The notes: a model not told the origin generated them from the letters alone. A stretch of 64,000 nt of DNA from Fasciolopsis buskii (GCA_008360955.1 LUCM01011227.1:68508-132507); one strand, 5' to 3'. Positions 25,315 to 40,600 are shown, counted from the first letter of the stretch. Program-made: numbers and translations.

Positions 25315-28300
25315 TTTATGGGTTGTATCACTCCGTTTTTTCTTATCTGTTTTCGTGTTGACTCCAATGCTATTCACGTGATCCGGATCTGTGGACTCGA
25401 CGGACTCAGCGGAAATGTGCTTGCAAGAGAATACTAGTTGAAGCTAGGCGACCCTTGTTCGAAACGAGTCTAGAGTGTGATAAAATGAAGAAAACTGTTT
25501 AGGATTTTTAGGGCCTCAATGCATTAGTACAGGTAGAATGAATAAACTTGTGATTTAAGAATATTTTACTTCGTTGGATAAATTATGACCTCTTATGATT
25601 CAATGCTGTTCGTATCTGTCAAACTTTCGACTGTATCACATCGTTCGGGAGGGAACTGACATTAGGAATTATCTGGTTCAGTTCAAAAACACTAACGGAG
25701 CGCGCAGTTTGCGTAAATTATTTGCAGGATATCGGTCAGAAGTACTTGGAAGGTGACTTACAGAATGTACGACGCTATTTTCTTGTCACAGGATATGGTA
25801 AATCAAGGATGTTCGCCAACGAGCCGGAATCATGACACGAAAAGCATTTCCACAACTGACTGAACCTGGTGAAACTTTTCAAAAACAGCTGACTCCGGGC
25901 CACGTAAGAGATGATCAAAAACACCAAGTGTCGATTAGCCAAATTAGAATAATAAAGAAATCAGACAGGTTGCCCCGATGGATTAGATCAGAATGTTTTA
26001 CGTCTGTCAAAACTCATATTTTCGAACTGAATATCGTAGACAGCAGCATGCCACAGGAAGGATGATTTTAACACCAAACGGTCATCTAAACTACTGCCCT
26101 CGAATAAAAGACATAAACATGCTCGAGTAAAATGATCCTAGTATCAGTATTCTTCTCACTATCCTCAAGGGGAGCCTAAATTTTGAGCAAAAATTGGCAT
26201 TTTGTACCCAGAGACAATGATGATCGAATTCCAGTTTGGATAACGAGAGATTTAAAATTCATCGGCGAAACCCAAATCAGAACCGATGTAATGCAAATAA
26301 AGATTTAGTTTACTCAATATAGAGCTTACTGTTACGGGGAAAACAAAGTGGATTTAATAAGTAGTAATAAGCATCAGTACTCAGATTGCATTCAATCACT
26401 ATCGGTGAACTCAAACGTTATGAATTTGCAGTGCCAACATGTCCATAAAGCCTTTAAGAAGACAATTAACAAAGTGCCTAATTTTCATGCGGGATTCACT
26501 CATTTTCAGATATACAATCTTGGTTTCTATTTGTTGCTACCAAATTCCGAACTTAGGGAAACATGTAAAGATACAACTAAAGCTTCTGTTTGATTTACGC
26601 ATTGTGTTGGGCAGTTTTGCATTAGTTTTAAGCCAGCCTCATATAAAAACGCATTTTGTGCTGGTTGAAGGTTAAAAACACGAAACGATCTAACGTACTG
26701 CAATTTTATGCAGCTCTAGAAAGTCCCAGAGGATGTTTCCATATTGACGCTGCACGAGGTAGAAATTTGGAATTGTTTTGATTTTCGCTCGGCTTGACCA
26801 GATCTGATGAGGGTTGGAATAATGAATATCAATTCGATAAAGTAATCAAAGAACGGCAACACATATTACCTCAGATGAAGTACGAAACTATGTGGAACGG
26901 GATGAATAAAATTATACCTTGAACCGAGCATGCCTGTACCATGGTCCATTAATTGACGATACCTTTATAAATGACTTTATATATATATAATAAACCTAAA
27001 TGAAAACAGGTATGGTGTCAACAATTCAGCACTTTCATACATTTTTTTTGGAAACCGTATGCGAAAGGGGTGAACAATAAGACCCTGATGACAAAAGCGT
27101 TTATGATATTACATTGGGAGAGCTCTTTGATGCATTTTCAATGTGTTCGTTGTATTTATCAGACAAGAGTTCAACAAAAAGGCCATACAACATTTACACT
27201 ATTGACTGGGATTCTTAACTCTATCGCGCGACGTCTTTTTCAGAGTTGCCACGTAGGAAGTCTTGAAACATCAACCAGCAAAAAGAGCACGGCAAGCGCA
27301 TGCAAAGTGAATCCAAGCCACAAAAGAAGTGTAGAGCGAAACCTTCGATTTAAGCACAGTTAGCGGCACCCAACACATTCTTGATTCAACCATCAGTTTC
27401 AAATCCTTTTTCCACATGCTTAGATAAAACAACATAACTGCTTAAAAGTGGTTAACATGTTGTCAAACCATTATTCATTCCTTAACATTTAACGAAATTT
27501 AGTGCTGTCAGCAAATAACATCTAATCGTGATTACAGTCTTTCGATAGTTTTGTTTCCAACCGCTGTTCGAATACGTCATAACTGTTTTAAATGCGACAA
27601 AGCATCACGAGTGCCGCTGTACAGTTAGCAGCATCACCGTGTGGCATACACAGTAATCGTATTATTGGTGTAAAACCTTTTTGGAGTAACTAATTGGGCT
27701 TTCGTTGCGGAAAAAATGATGGAAGAATTTCGGCTTCTATAGCGCAGCTGAGCAATCACATGATCTGTTGAAGGTGAATGTTTAATACACTTGATAACAC
27801 CAAGTTCGATGCAGACATAACTGATTTTTCTCTAGTCTAAAGGGTCACCATAAGCTTCTTGAACGAATAACATTTTGATTTTATGAAATATTTGTGCTAC
27901 AGGTATCACGCTACCAAGTATCACGTCACAAAGAGCATTAAGCAAGGTACTAGACAGTGCGATTTTGAAGTTCACGGAACGTTTAGATTTCAGCCCTAGT
28001 AATCCTAAAGCCTTGGAGTTTGATTTTTGATCTCCCATCTCGATTTCGAATATCAGTCTGGATGGGGGTTTGAGGCCACCGACAAGTTAAGTGAAATGAT
28101 GAATTTTTACAATGAGTATCATTTTACCATCTCAGATTATGTGCGAATTCGGAAGCCCGATGTTATGTCAAATGGTATTTTTCAACTGATTTGGGGGACT
28201 GAGAAGTCGTTAGACAATTGCCTGTTACGATGAGTGCCAATTCGCGAAGAAACTTAACGATACCTGTTAAGCCTACCCCAGCTTTGAGTGCATCTTCTTC

Positions 28301-31300
28301 GAATTTTATCTTGTATTTTCCATTACCTTTATTACTGAACTAACAAAGTACATCATTTTTCAGGAATGGGGCCGCGATCAACAGAGAGCTGCCAAGTTGG
28401 GAGGTTGTTTGATGAGTGTAGGTAGGGACAAAGATTAGAAATACTTGACTAACAAACTTACCGGCCAAGAACCCCTCAGTTTACCTCAGTTCCACTCGGT
28501 TTAGTAGGATTCGAACCGGAATTATATGCCTATTCATTAAGCAAGTGAGTGCCAGTCAGTTTAAGTTTACAACCAACAATTAGGGATTTTCGGGCTCGAA
28601 GCTAATTATGCGAGTTCTGCGGTTAGCTGGTCCATCCGAACACTCATCGACATCCGCAGAAAGAAACGAAACCACTTAGAGTCAGGCGATTCAGAATAGC
28701 ATATATATGTGCAAACCAAGAGTTCTCCTAGAGTTTGAAGGTCGGCCTAGACAAAATTCCAAAACAAAAGTATGGTTTCTGGCAGTCCACCGTGAATTCG
28801 AGTAATATATCTCAGAAAATTTCTGTTGCCCAGTAGAGCATAACAAGAAGCTAGAGCAACATGTCTCCTGATGAAACAATTTTTTCTGGCGGTCCGCCGG
28901 CGAAAATCACTCAAGAGAAATTCGGCTGATTAGAAGCTTTCAAGTCGTGGATAACGGAATCCACATTTGTCTGGCTTTCACAAAGCACGAAGGATAAAAA
29001 TGCCACTTTCAAATCGTGTATTGGGAAATTTGAGAGTATATAATCAGATAGCAACCTTGTTCTTATCATGAGTGAAATGGCGGATTTTTTGTCTTATAAT
29101 GACTAGTACTAATTTCCGACCCTAAATCTTGAGAGCAACGCCGAGAGATTCCCAATCTGCCATTTTCATTTGATGCACACTCACAAGGGTATTGTTATTC
29201 ATCGGTTGCGGATATAACCTACAAAAGAGGTGCACTGTAATGCTGGCATTCGCACTTGATGAATTACAGATTTTCTGTCTGGCTACGTAACATAGCAAGT
29301 CAAATATTTTCGAGGGCTCAGGATGCAGCCCCATATGATAATCTCCGATTCAATGTCGCTGCAATAGTTTATCACGGACTACTTATATTATATGATGTGA
29401 CTTCGATCGTGTGGATGATTGGCATGACAGAGCAAATAAGCTTATGGGGTACACAATAGGGATTGATAATCCATTGATTCTTATCATACGCTTGAACAGT
29501 TCTCACTCTATCATAGATCTGGTTGTACGAGGTTTGTTTGCAGATTTATGTTCAATTCATACACATGCTTATGCGTGTGCATGTTTGCAACCAACCAGGC
29601 AATTTAGTCCTATATCGTATCAACCTGCCCGGGACGTCTGCAACAAAAAGTCCTGCATTTTTTACCCAAACATGAAAACCATCTACGTAACTAGTACCAA
29701 ATATCTTACATTCTGCAAATTATCGCTCACTTAAGAATGGAATATTTTCTTATGCAATCTGAATACAAATTAAACTGTATCAAAGTGGTGAACACCTTGC
29801 AAGCGTAACTTACATTTGTTACTCAACTGTGCACAGCATCCTTTCGGATGTCAACTCGACAGTCACAATTCGGTTACGTTTCCAATAAAATTCAAGCACA
29901 TGTGACGATGATAACAAGAAAACATAGTTAAACAAAAACTTTTCTTCAGGATGTGAACTCTCTTCCTACGTTCATAGTTAATTTAAAGATAATGGAACAT
30001 GCTTGCTGTCCCATGCTCCCATTTCGTTTAGACTTCTCGATAAAAAACCAGAGTCATGTTGAGGAATATTTTCCACACATTTGAGTAATAAGTTGTCCCC
30101 AGTGAGTTTATATTTTGACCCATGGATATGACAAAGTCTCATATGATAACTCTTACGCCTTCACATGACTACCGCCACGAAATCGATTGTTTTCACAAAT
30201 TAATTAGTGGTCGTAATTATTGATCGACGGCCTCAGTTTAATGTTCCCAAAATGTGTCTGTCACTGAAAAATCGTTGGTTTCATAACCGTTCATGATGTT
30301 GAACTTCAGAGGTGAAAACACCACGAAAACTTCTGCTAATCAACTTCATTACCAACGAATATTTTTCAAAAAAACTTTGAGGAATTGCAAAATCTTTACT
30401 ATTGTTATTGATAATCTAACATCCAAAGTAGTGTTCCTGTTAGATATGCTTTACCATGGCTTTACTGCACATAGCCGATCAATGCATAGAAAGACATTAA
30501 ATTAAGCTCAATCTATCGTGTATTTCGTAATTTGCCATCCAAGAGATATCATACTACTTGCGGTCGAAAAGACGTAAACGAATTGCGTGAATTCGGTGGC
30601 GTGCCTCTGCATTATGTTCCGGCAAATTGGATAAATATGGCTTTGTCAGCAGGTGACAATTTACCATCAACCGGCTCACTAAAAAGCTCGACTTAATTAT
30701 GCATTTTTAGTTTTGGGCAACTACAAGTTTTGTCATTCTAACTGTTGGTTTTCAGGACTATGGTTATCAGCGATTACGGGATATTACCTCTTCTACACAA
30801 CTTGTATTTTGTTCCTTTATTAAGAGAAATTGGGATTTTTATATCATCTAGAAAATAACTCAAGATACATATTTTTATACACCTTCAGAAACTTTTCACT
30901 TGGTGGGATCACGCACGTCATCGCATGTAAAAATAAACAAACCAAAAGCAAGATGCGATTGAATCATCCCATCAATAATTTGTCCCTACTCCGTAATTAA
31001 CTGAGTTATCAGTCATCAGTAAAGCACATACACTTGTTGAACAATTTACTAGGTGCATCACAATAAAATACCTGAAATAGCATTAGATCAAATTTATTCT
31101 TACAATCTCAAATTCTTCCGCGCAATTATTGTTTTTATGAGTGCACTTATTTGTCCTTGGAACAAAACTAATCCAAAACTATTATTTTACTCGAAATTTG
31201 TCTCGGCATTTATTGGTGGCGAAATGAATAAAAGATTTAGGGTCCTTAAATCTGCATTAATTTGAACTACCTCTTGCTATTGGACAGGAATATTTTCTTC

Positions 31301-31540
31301 AGGTTGTATGGGTGGGGTGTAGCAAACGTAAGTGTAAAAAACACGCTGGGATGGTAGTGCAATGAACACCGGTTAAAGCATCAACTAAAATACGTGTTGT
31401 ATTGGCATACAACAGGAATGATCAGCATTTGAACAAGTAAAACTAATTTATTATCAGGAAAACCAGAGCCAAATCCTTCGATAAAATAATCTACTAGTAG
31501 AAGTTGGAGAATTTGCGCCAGGTTCCACCGGGTGCACGCA
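25315..31540. other. Upstream region of the calcium-sensor gene and intergenic DNA
   Basis: The first few hundred bases should hold the 5' UTR and promoter of the minus-strand calcium-sensor gene; I see no decisive TATA box. The rest is AT-rich with no supported exon. A B-box-like match (GGTTCGAATCC on the minus strand, 28507-28517) is discussed under findings. Confidence 0.5.
28507..28550 (-). repeat. Possible tRNA-derived SINE remnant
   Basis: The minus strand carries a perfect polymerase III B box, GGTTCGAATCC, at 28507-28517. About 30 bases before it is a weak A-box-like TGGCACTCACTTG. The tRNA fold is not convincing, so this is at most a decayed SINE head. Confidence 0.3.
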
Positions 31541-31545
31541 GAGAG

Positions 31546-31690
31546 AATAGTAGTAGTAGTAGCGGTAGTAGTAGTAGTAGTAGTAGCAGCAGCAGTAGTA
31601 GTAGTAATAGCACCAGTAATGGTGTTAGAATTTGTGGAAGTTGTTGAAAGTGTAGCAACAACAACAACAGTAAAAGCAGCAGCAGTACAG
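31546..31690. repeat. (GTA)n/(AGC)n trinucleotide repeat, becoming impure
   Basis: A nearly pure block of AGT and AGC triplets at 31546-31607 is followed by a degenerate tail containing aacaacaacaac and gcagcagcag. Open frames of Val, Leu or Thr runs on both strands are repeat artefacts. Confidence 0.93.
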
Positions 31691-31699
31691 ACTGCAAAA

Positions 31700-34600
31700 G
31701 GGCTCGTCAATTTTAGAATATCTCTACTTGGTAAAATATATTTCAACAGTTAATCCAACCTGATAGTACGGGAGCTTGTATCCTCTTCTACGCTTGGCTT
31801 TAAGTGCTCAAAATACCAGAATCCAACAAAAGGTCCACTGGACATTTTCAACCACATACGCGTAAATCCAGTATCCACTAAATTATAATCCTAGTACTCT
31901 TCCTGATAACGAAAATCAAATTCACGAGATCTTTCAGTTGACCTGAACACGAGTTAGTCTCAAGCATACTCTTTGTGCTGTCCTTCGGAGACCAACGAAT
32001 TAGGAAGTTTAGTATGTGAGGATATTTCTCCCGTTCAGCCCAAAGAATATAACCTAGTATGCTAGGATTGAAATTTTGCTATTCCACACAAACACAACAA
32101 TTTGAGCATTAGTTTTTCTACGAATGTAATACAATGCAAAAGGAACCGGAACTAAATCTTGCGTCTCTGATTGTTGATGCAATCAGTAGGAGGGTACAAA
32201 CTTGAGGGCATTTTCGACAGTCAGGAACATCGATAAGATGTATTCCTATCGCGATAATTTATGCTGGCTGTGCTTCTTGGCCAAGGGATATTTGAATAAT
32301 TGGAGATGAGATGCAGCAAAAAGCGAGCAAAACAAATAGGAAGCTGCGTGCAGTGTCAAACTTAGTAAGTCGACTTTAGTGATTATGCGGTACTTGGGCT
32401 GTCCGCAGGAAAATCATCCTCACAAGGGTCGGCAACTGCGGGCAAATGTCAGCGGTTTTGGAACGGTGGTAGACCATGGATTATACAATCATTCAGTGCT
32501 AAACCTAAATAAGCCACCCCAGTTAACCTTTCATTGGGACTTTCGACAAAGTGGTTTGTCTGAGACAAGCCTCACAATTGACACAGTGCTGAGGACTCTA
32601 ACAATAATAAATTATCTGAGCACTGGCCACATGTCTTTACATGTTAATTTTTGAGTAGACAGGGCATGACCAATCATCTAAAAGATCAACCGAATCCCTT
32701 ACTACTGAACTTGACAAAACATTTAAGATGGAAACCAACGAGCCAAGGCCAATCATCTGCCAGAAAAGCACTTAAGCCAAAATCGGTTGAATGCCAACCG
32801 GTCTGCTGAATTGACGAATGCTTGGAATCAGCAGAGATGTCAGCGTCTTCAGAAAGCTTCGGAATTCGCGTCGCAAGTCTTATAAATACACCCTTTCAGT
32901 ATTCGACGAGATCATTGCGCTGAATTGACCTCCGTGTCTTTGCTCTAGTTTGCCAGTGGATGAGATCACTGATTAGCTATAGGCAGCGAAATGTCCAAAA
33001 CATCATGCGAGCCTCATGGTGAACATACTCATGCTTCATGCAGAAATAACACAATCATTAGCCGTAGTGGTGAATCTGTTGTTTCCAACACCTGAAAAAA
33101 CTTAGAGGAAGTTCTGATGTCAGCAAACTTTCTTCCTCAAACATTTTGGGCAAGCGGGCTTACAGTTTGGTAGGCGAAGAATAAAGTTGACACTGACAGT
33201 AAAAACAGCGTTCGTGCAGGCAAACCCTGGACTCTCACATTATTGTCACGTTATCAAAACTGTGATAGCGTGTATGTGATTTTGGTTGCCGGTAATGCCA
33301 CGGCAGAGTATATAACTACCAGATCATACTGACGAACACTGTTTATTGGCCTCATATATATTAACAGACCTTATTTCCCAGTAAGAATTCTTCCAATTCG
33401 ACACCTGATGCAAGCTGTTGCCTCCCGGAGATGTTGTCTTCACGTAGAGAAATGTCAGTGCCTGTGTGATGTTTTTGTTGCTTGGCCTAAGGTTAGTACC
33501 AAGTCAAGTGATCCTACCTTGAAGTGGTGTCCACGCAATGAAGTGGGATGTTTATCAGAATTTGTTCTCGGCGATCAGATACATTTGCTAAATTTATGAC
33601 CCATTTGATTCTCGGAACGCTGCTTAGTTGCGCACCTGTCGCGAATATGTAAGGATCCTATATAACCATACCTTACGGTACATTCTTGGATACATTTCTG
33701 ATGCGAGTAACTGACCCACAAACTGAACGATTTGAACAAATTATCAATATCTTCACTTCATTGAGTGAATCAGGCAGATTAGAGAGACAAAACTAATTTT
33801 AATTTGGGGTTTTTATCTTGAATAGCCTTAGCAAAACTAAAATTCGGACTGTTTCAGAAATAGATTCAATGGGCTATGCACTTATCTTTCTCCATTTTAT
33901 GTACTTCATCGCACTGTGAACAATGTGAGCCTACATGAACAGGAAATGTTTCGATGACTTTGAAGCACCGAAAAATAACAATAGTTATTTATTGTGTTTA
34001 ACGGTACTCGGATTTGATCCACGGCAATCAGAGTGCATATCCTAATGGCTTCTGGATTCAGAGAACTAGGTTGTTCGTTTTTACTAAGCAAATGCTGCAA
34101 GATTTTCGCCGAGGGATCATGCTCCATATGCACTCAAACATTTTTCATATTATTCCCGGACTGTTAAATCTATCCGTAATTCGGTCAAAACTACTAATCA
34201 TTTAACTGACTTTTGAGATCTTATTTGCTTTAACCTGATACATCTTCCAACTTACCTGGTGACATACAGGCGCTATCTGGTGTATTGATTATTCATGCTC
34301 CTGTGAAACAGAAGCATGTTCTCACCAGATTCCGAATGCCTTCGACATAAATCGCGAGTTTTGACATAATTTGGAAATTAAATCTTTTTTTAGGGATAAA
34401 ACTGGTAGTGGTGGCCCTAAAAAGTGTGCCACACAACCACAGTCGATTAGCGACAGTCGAACTGAATAACAGTGAATAACCACCCACTGCCACGGTGGCC
34501 AGTGGATAAGCAATTCCATTTTAAGGTCTTTGAAGCCTTATACACTTGACTTTTCCCGGGAACAACAATATCAACAATGAAACCAAGTGAAAATTATTTT

Positions 34601-37600
34601 TAATTCTTAAAATTTCCTTGCTGATCGAGGACCGAAGCTTTCGGCTAAAGTAATGAAAAGTTGTCACCTGGATCGGACAATTTGCCAGGAGTTTAATAAC
34701 ACATTCTAAAGCTGTTACTGTAGTTAATGGTTAATCCCCACAAAAGAGTTGTCACTTCAATGAAAATCTGCTTCTAACGATTTCCCCTCGAAGTCTGTAC
34801 AACTGCACTTATTGATCAGAAAGTGACGGAGGACCTTTTTTTTAAAGAAGCAGCAATTTGGTTCGTTCAGAATGGATGAACTTGTGACCGTAAATACAAA
34901 ATTTGGTGATTTGCGGTTCACCAGTGTTATCACAAGATAATGCATTTTTTCACAATTCGTTCATTGCACCAATCAAGACGGTGACCCAAATATAAGATCA
35001 TACTTTGACTTTCGGATAACTGTGGCGATTTGTTTGAGGGCTGATAGGTTCTTATTTGGTTCTCAAAACAGATTCAGGATTAGGAAACCCGGTTAGATAG
35101 ATACGTAAGCATATACTGTGAAACATTAATAATTTGAATGCGGCAATTTATGAGCATCTGCTTGAACCGAGTGAGGATTGTAAGTGGCTTGGTGAAAGAG
35201 TTGCCATTCAAAAGGCAACTGTCAACAGGTTCAGTTGGTTAGTTCTTAGACCATCTGTTTTGTGTCTATTTGGATTAGTATGAACAGAATATCAATTGAA
35301 AAACTAAGTCTTCCAAACAGTATTACTTCAGTATTCGATAGGCAAATCTACGTATGCACGGCACCCATTAACGAATACAGTCTGCTACCCAGTGATATAT
35401 ATTCCGCCAGATGGATTACTAGGCCTCAATGAATAGTGTTCGAGGATTTCGCAGGCGAGCCGCAAGTGAATTGATTTTGTGGTGCTGCCTTGGTCGAGCC
35501 AACCAACTGTACATTCCCAGAAGGAAGAGAAAACAGAAAGTCCGTTTGTTCATGAGGAAGGAAAGTAAAATAATTTACTTTAACTAAGTCATAATGTTAT
35601 GAGTATGGCCTTGAGTATTACTTCGGTGACGTAACGAACGATGAAACAGTCCTATGCGTGTAACGGGTTGTCCTTTGATGATGTCATATCACAAAGAGAA
35701 CTAACGCACGCATTGTTACACGTTCAAACAATCGTGGTTAAATCACTGAATATCTTTAACTAAGGCTTATAACACGCGTTGGTGATAAGAGACAATGAAA
35801 TCCTAAACCACGGTGTTGCGGGGCAGTAAAAATCTGAGTGATTCGTTAAAAGTGATGAAGCCAATGCAATAGGAAAAATGCTGCAGATTGCGCAGTTGAT
35901 TGAAAAAACCGCGGGAGGTTTTACTCCAAATCCGTAGAAAACTGGAAGCAATCTAGCCATGTGAAAATTGTTAAATAAATTGCTGTAGCCTTAACAGCCC
36001 TGCTTTTTTGCCAGATGATATTAGTACATAACTGATTTGGGTTGATAATAGAAGGACAGGGTGAAGAATAGGCACACTGAAGGGAAACAAAACTATTCAT
36101 AATTAATGCGGTGCATGGAGGGATTAGTTATCAATGCGTTGCAAGCACAGGAGGGTAGTTGGAAGAAGTTTTTTCAGGATAATGAGTTGTAGACACTTTC
36201 TTCCAGCATTCTGAAATTACCCTCTCGACAGGAAGTAATAAAAGAAAGAATGACTGAATAAAAAGTGTCTCAGTTTTGTCCAGGGCAGGATGCGTAGGCG
36301 GGGATTCATTGGAATGACTCACCTTCCCGGACTTGAAATTGGGAATCGCTGCCCTAGCGATGTAAGTTCAAAGATATTCTATACTTAAATTACCCGGTTT
36401 TTTGTTGGCACCAGGCACCATATTGGTTGTTTCACTATCTCCCAGTGTTCGCAGTAGAAATAAGGAGGCAAAAATACGTATCCCTTTGATCATTCTCTTT
36501 CAGTCTTTTGACCAACTGGTTGCCTTTGTGCTGGACTGATTGTTTTTCACAGCACAATCGCTTGAAATGTAGTGTGTAAACGGTCGTACTAAACATGCAT
36601 TGGTTCGAATGAACAGCAACCACCAAAATGGAAATCCATGTAGCTGGTGGTACCATCTGCGCGTAAAAGTATAGGGTGATCAGTCATACTGAAGATATCA
36701 TGAATTTACATGGAATACCAAGAGCAAATCCACTAAGGGTTCTATGTAATGCATTGAATGTTACCTGATCAGAAGAAACGGGAAAGGTGTGACACAAATG
36801 GGTGCTTCATTTAGGCCGTGGTATATTTAAGAGACAAAGAAAATGCACTACTTAGCATAATATCAGTCACACTCATAAAACCAAAATGTGACTGAAATCA
36901 GTTCAACTGAACCTACTTGCGACCATGCCTAGAATATACTTTGACAATATGTAAAACAAATCTGATTAATTCGTACATGTTAGTAGTAGGAGATTGAGTG
37001 TTTTTGTGAAATAATTCGTGAATGGATTTTGCACGTCACAAATCATTAACCACATTAGTTCAGTGATTCTCAGATGAAGATAAAATTATTTGTAAGAAGC
37101 AAAGAAATTAAAGCAGGACAACAGAAAGCTTTGGTGCTTGGCATTTTGCATTAGCATTTTTTGATGTGCGGTTTGCCCATGATTTTCAATGGAACTTTGG
37201 ATGGTGACACCATACGGCGAATTATTTAGTGATAGCAGCGCCATTGATCGATATGATTCGCTTCCCGTACGAAGTCTGACTCCTATTGCTGGGTTGAAGA
37301 TCTGGCTTGAGTCCGTTTCGCTACGCAAAGAATTTTTTCCAAAATCCGTGCTCAGCCAGACCATCTCCAAATTTGAGTTATCAAATAACAGACACCCGTT
37401 CTATCAATACAACGAAGTCAAACACTTGCAAGGAATAGTTGAACCTAATGACAAAATTAACCCACCTATCTATTTTCACTGGGCTTGCCTAAAATGCACA
37501 GAAATATACTACACATCATGTTGTTTGAACGTTAGGTTTTCGTCCCCGAAAGATAATATACAATGTCCTTGTCAAAACCTGTTGGATGTTTGAATGGAGA

Positions 37601-40600
37601 CAGTGAACAGACGGCCATGAAAACCGGGGTTCCACTATTCCTAAGGTTTGCATAAAGTTTGCAATCATTTGTTGCCTCAGCTTGTTACGCAATACTAACA
37701 AGAGACTCGATGGTACCTTGGTTACAAAGTTATCAGTGCGTAGAACTAACTAATTAGGTATTCATCTTTATTGTACAGTAATTTTCCGGCCTCATGATCT
37801 TCACAGTAATGCTTAACCTTATTCATACAAAGTTAAACTGTCCAGAGCGGAAACGGACATAGATGCATGAAATAGGCTCATTCTTAAATGTACATCCTTT
37901 GTGAATTCAGAAGCAAGAAAAGTCACCGATCACGTCTGACGTTCAATACATCTCGGTTGAGTTTCGAACCCATGGTGAACGAACGAGAGTGTGAAATTGT
38001 TCATTAGCCCTTCTAATTCGGAGGTCACTGGCTCGTTGGATGCAACACCAAAGGACGGTTAATTAACTTCTCTTCTTTTTTAGCATACCCGACCGTAACA
38101 GCAACAGTAGAATATCAGATTGTAATTTTACCCAGCAATAGTCCTGATGGGAAAAAGATTCGAAGTTCAGCTTATTTGTTCAAACTGCGGATTGGAGTGC
38201 AGCAAATTAAGCAAACTGAACTATGCTTTGGGTAAATATTCGGAATGAATCGACTGAAGTGGCTAGGCCAGGAACTGGTAAACATGAGCCAATTGTACTC
38301 ATGATTTGTTGAAAGTGTCAATGTGGTGGGGAGAGTGTGAAGGGACACTGAGTTGGAAACAGTTTAGTGAGATAAGGGATTTTGAAAATAAGCGACGAGA
38401 TGTACATTCACTGTCCGGTACTTTACAAAGCAAGAGTTCACCCTACTGGTGAATTGACGAAGTTTATCTTCCAATCTTATTTTTCCTTCTTTGCCCGCCG
38501 TATTAAATATTGGCAACTATCTTTTTGTCAGGTTAGCCGTCAAAGCACGATTCAATTTGTCGCAACCTCAGACTGGAAAATCCTCAGCCGTATTCTGGAT
38601 GAGTGGCTATGCCCTAGAATTTCAAATGATGTACAACAGGCTGCTGGGCACGTATGGATTGTTGCTTCTCACCGAAGAAGTCACTCGTTCGTTGGGCTTT
38701 TGGAGATATTTTGCAAGAAAGCAAAAATTTTAATACCATAAACTTATGGGGTAATTAGATTCACTGGGTTTATTTTAATGTTCTATGCCAAAGCAGATTC
38801 GTTTGATTAAGAAGGATCGAACCCCGAATGTTATGGTTTTTATAAACGTCTTTTTAAAAGGATAGATTGCAGCATGTACCAAAAGTGAAATTTTATCTCG
38901 ATTGGAACGTTGCCAATTTGTACAAAAAAGAAATTCGAAAATTAGGAATTTTTAAATCACATTCAAGGATAACATCACTGCTCGTGAAAGGTAAGTGGTA
39001 AGAAAGAAGTTGCGACTAGAGATGAGAACGACGCGCATGTTATTTAAGCTAACCGCGGCACTGTTTCACCATCGCCAGTGGGATAAGTTTTGCGGAAAAA
39101 TGTCATGTACGGCCGCAATCATATTGTCAGTTATCCACTGTCAGAGAGAACAGGCACCAAAAAATGTGAGATTTTATTCTCACCTGAATAAAATACTTGT
39201 TTTGCACCTTCCAAAGTAGTTGACCAATCTTACCTAAGGAGTGTCGAGTTTACACATGAAATCAACTTTAGTAAAATTCAGATATTCGCAAACTGAAGGA
39301 AGAACCGTTGTTTCCTTTGGATTACTATTGTAAACCTAAAACCAGTGATTTCATAAGGAGTCATTTTAAACAACTCGTCTTTCAAATCAAATGGCGGTAT
39401 CACATTTAAAATTACGCCCCATCATAGAGTGAACTGTTACCAGTCAACTTAATGTTCAGCCGTTTAACCAGCATTTATTTGATTCCGATTCATCCACTCA
39501 CTGTCAACATTGCGGCCGTCTATTCTCAAAACGACAAGTGAATTAACTTTTCTCAGAAGCTTACAAATAACAATTACCATCCCACATTTAAAAGGGTTGT
39601 GAACTACTACAATCCAGCGAGCGAAACTGTGGCCTTTTGACTTCAGTATCCCCGGTTCCAGTCTCATCCCAACCAGTTTCTTTCATTTATGCCACGATTT
39701 CATCCTTGAAATTTATTTAAGTCTTCTAATCAATAAAGGAAGTAATAGGAACTGAGGATATAACACTAGCTTTCAAAGAATTATATGCAATGAGCACAGC
39801 CTTGAGCTTCACGAACAGCTCTAATAATACAGTCATACCTACATTAGTAACATCCGAACCGATGTAACGGAATGAGCAGAAAGATATAAAACCAAGTTCG
39901 CAACACCTAAAAGGAGGCAAGCATTTGCTTAAATCCATTTTTTTCCACCTTCGGAATTACAGTGATTGTCCTTACTTCTGGAAACTCAGATGGAACGGTA
40001 GGAGAATGTAATTCTTTCGACGTTAGTGGCCACGTTGCGAGCTAGTTCAAAGGCTTATCCATCTAGTTCATAAGGTAGGTGATGTCCTCGGAAGTCGTCA
40101 GCTTTTCGTTCAGTCGTTGTCTGTCGATGAGGTTTCAAATGTGTTCTCTTACTTCATATTGCTGACGTTTAGCATCATGAAGAATCGCATAACAAAATCC
40201 GATGTGGTTTGCTTATTTTTTTGGATGCCTTGGAAAATTTGAGCATCAAAAGCATTTTCGATTACCTATTAAACCAATTATTGAGTGTCTGAAACCCAGT
40301 CCCACTTACAATAACTTTTTGGAAACTTGTCCGTAAGTAGAATATTGAAATGCATCGATGGTGCAAACAAAAGTCAGTTAGATAGTTAAGTGTGATATTC
40401 TACGGTGCAATCAAACTGGTTAGAACGTCTGTCACGTTAAAGTAGTCGAACGGTCGAATTTCAGATGGCTTTTTTTCGTTTGAGAGATGGAACGGTTCTT
40501 TTCATTTTTGGCTATAGTTGTTTACATGCCTTTGACTTTTCTGCTTCTATTTTGTGTTTCGCACCAGTGTGCGACGGATAAGTGAACAATCAAACGATTG

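Noticed and set aside
25315..25377. N-terminal extension of the calcium sensor from a GTG at 25377
   Set aside because: There is no ATG in that stretch, and the ATG at 25314 gives the Met-Gly myristoylation start expected of the family.
31381..31753. Long Thr-, Leu- and Val-rich frames on both strands
   Set aside because: Artefacts of the GTA/AGC trinucleotide repeat.
38814..38823. B-box-like GGTTCGATCC on the minus strand
   Set aside because: No A box at a usable distance and no tRNA-like fold, so it is most likely a chance match.
39590..39670. tRNA-like sequence (ccccggttccagtctcatccc) on the plus strand
   Set aside because: The B box is imperfect and no cloverleaf or A box with correct spacing could be drawn.
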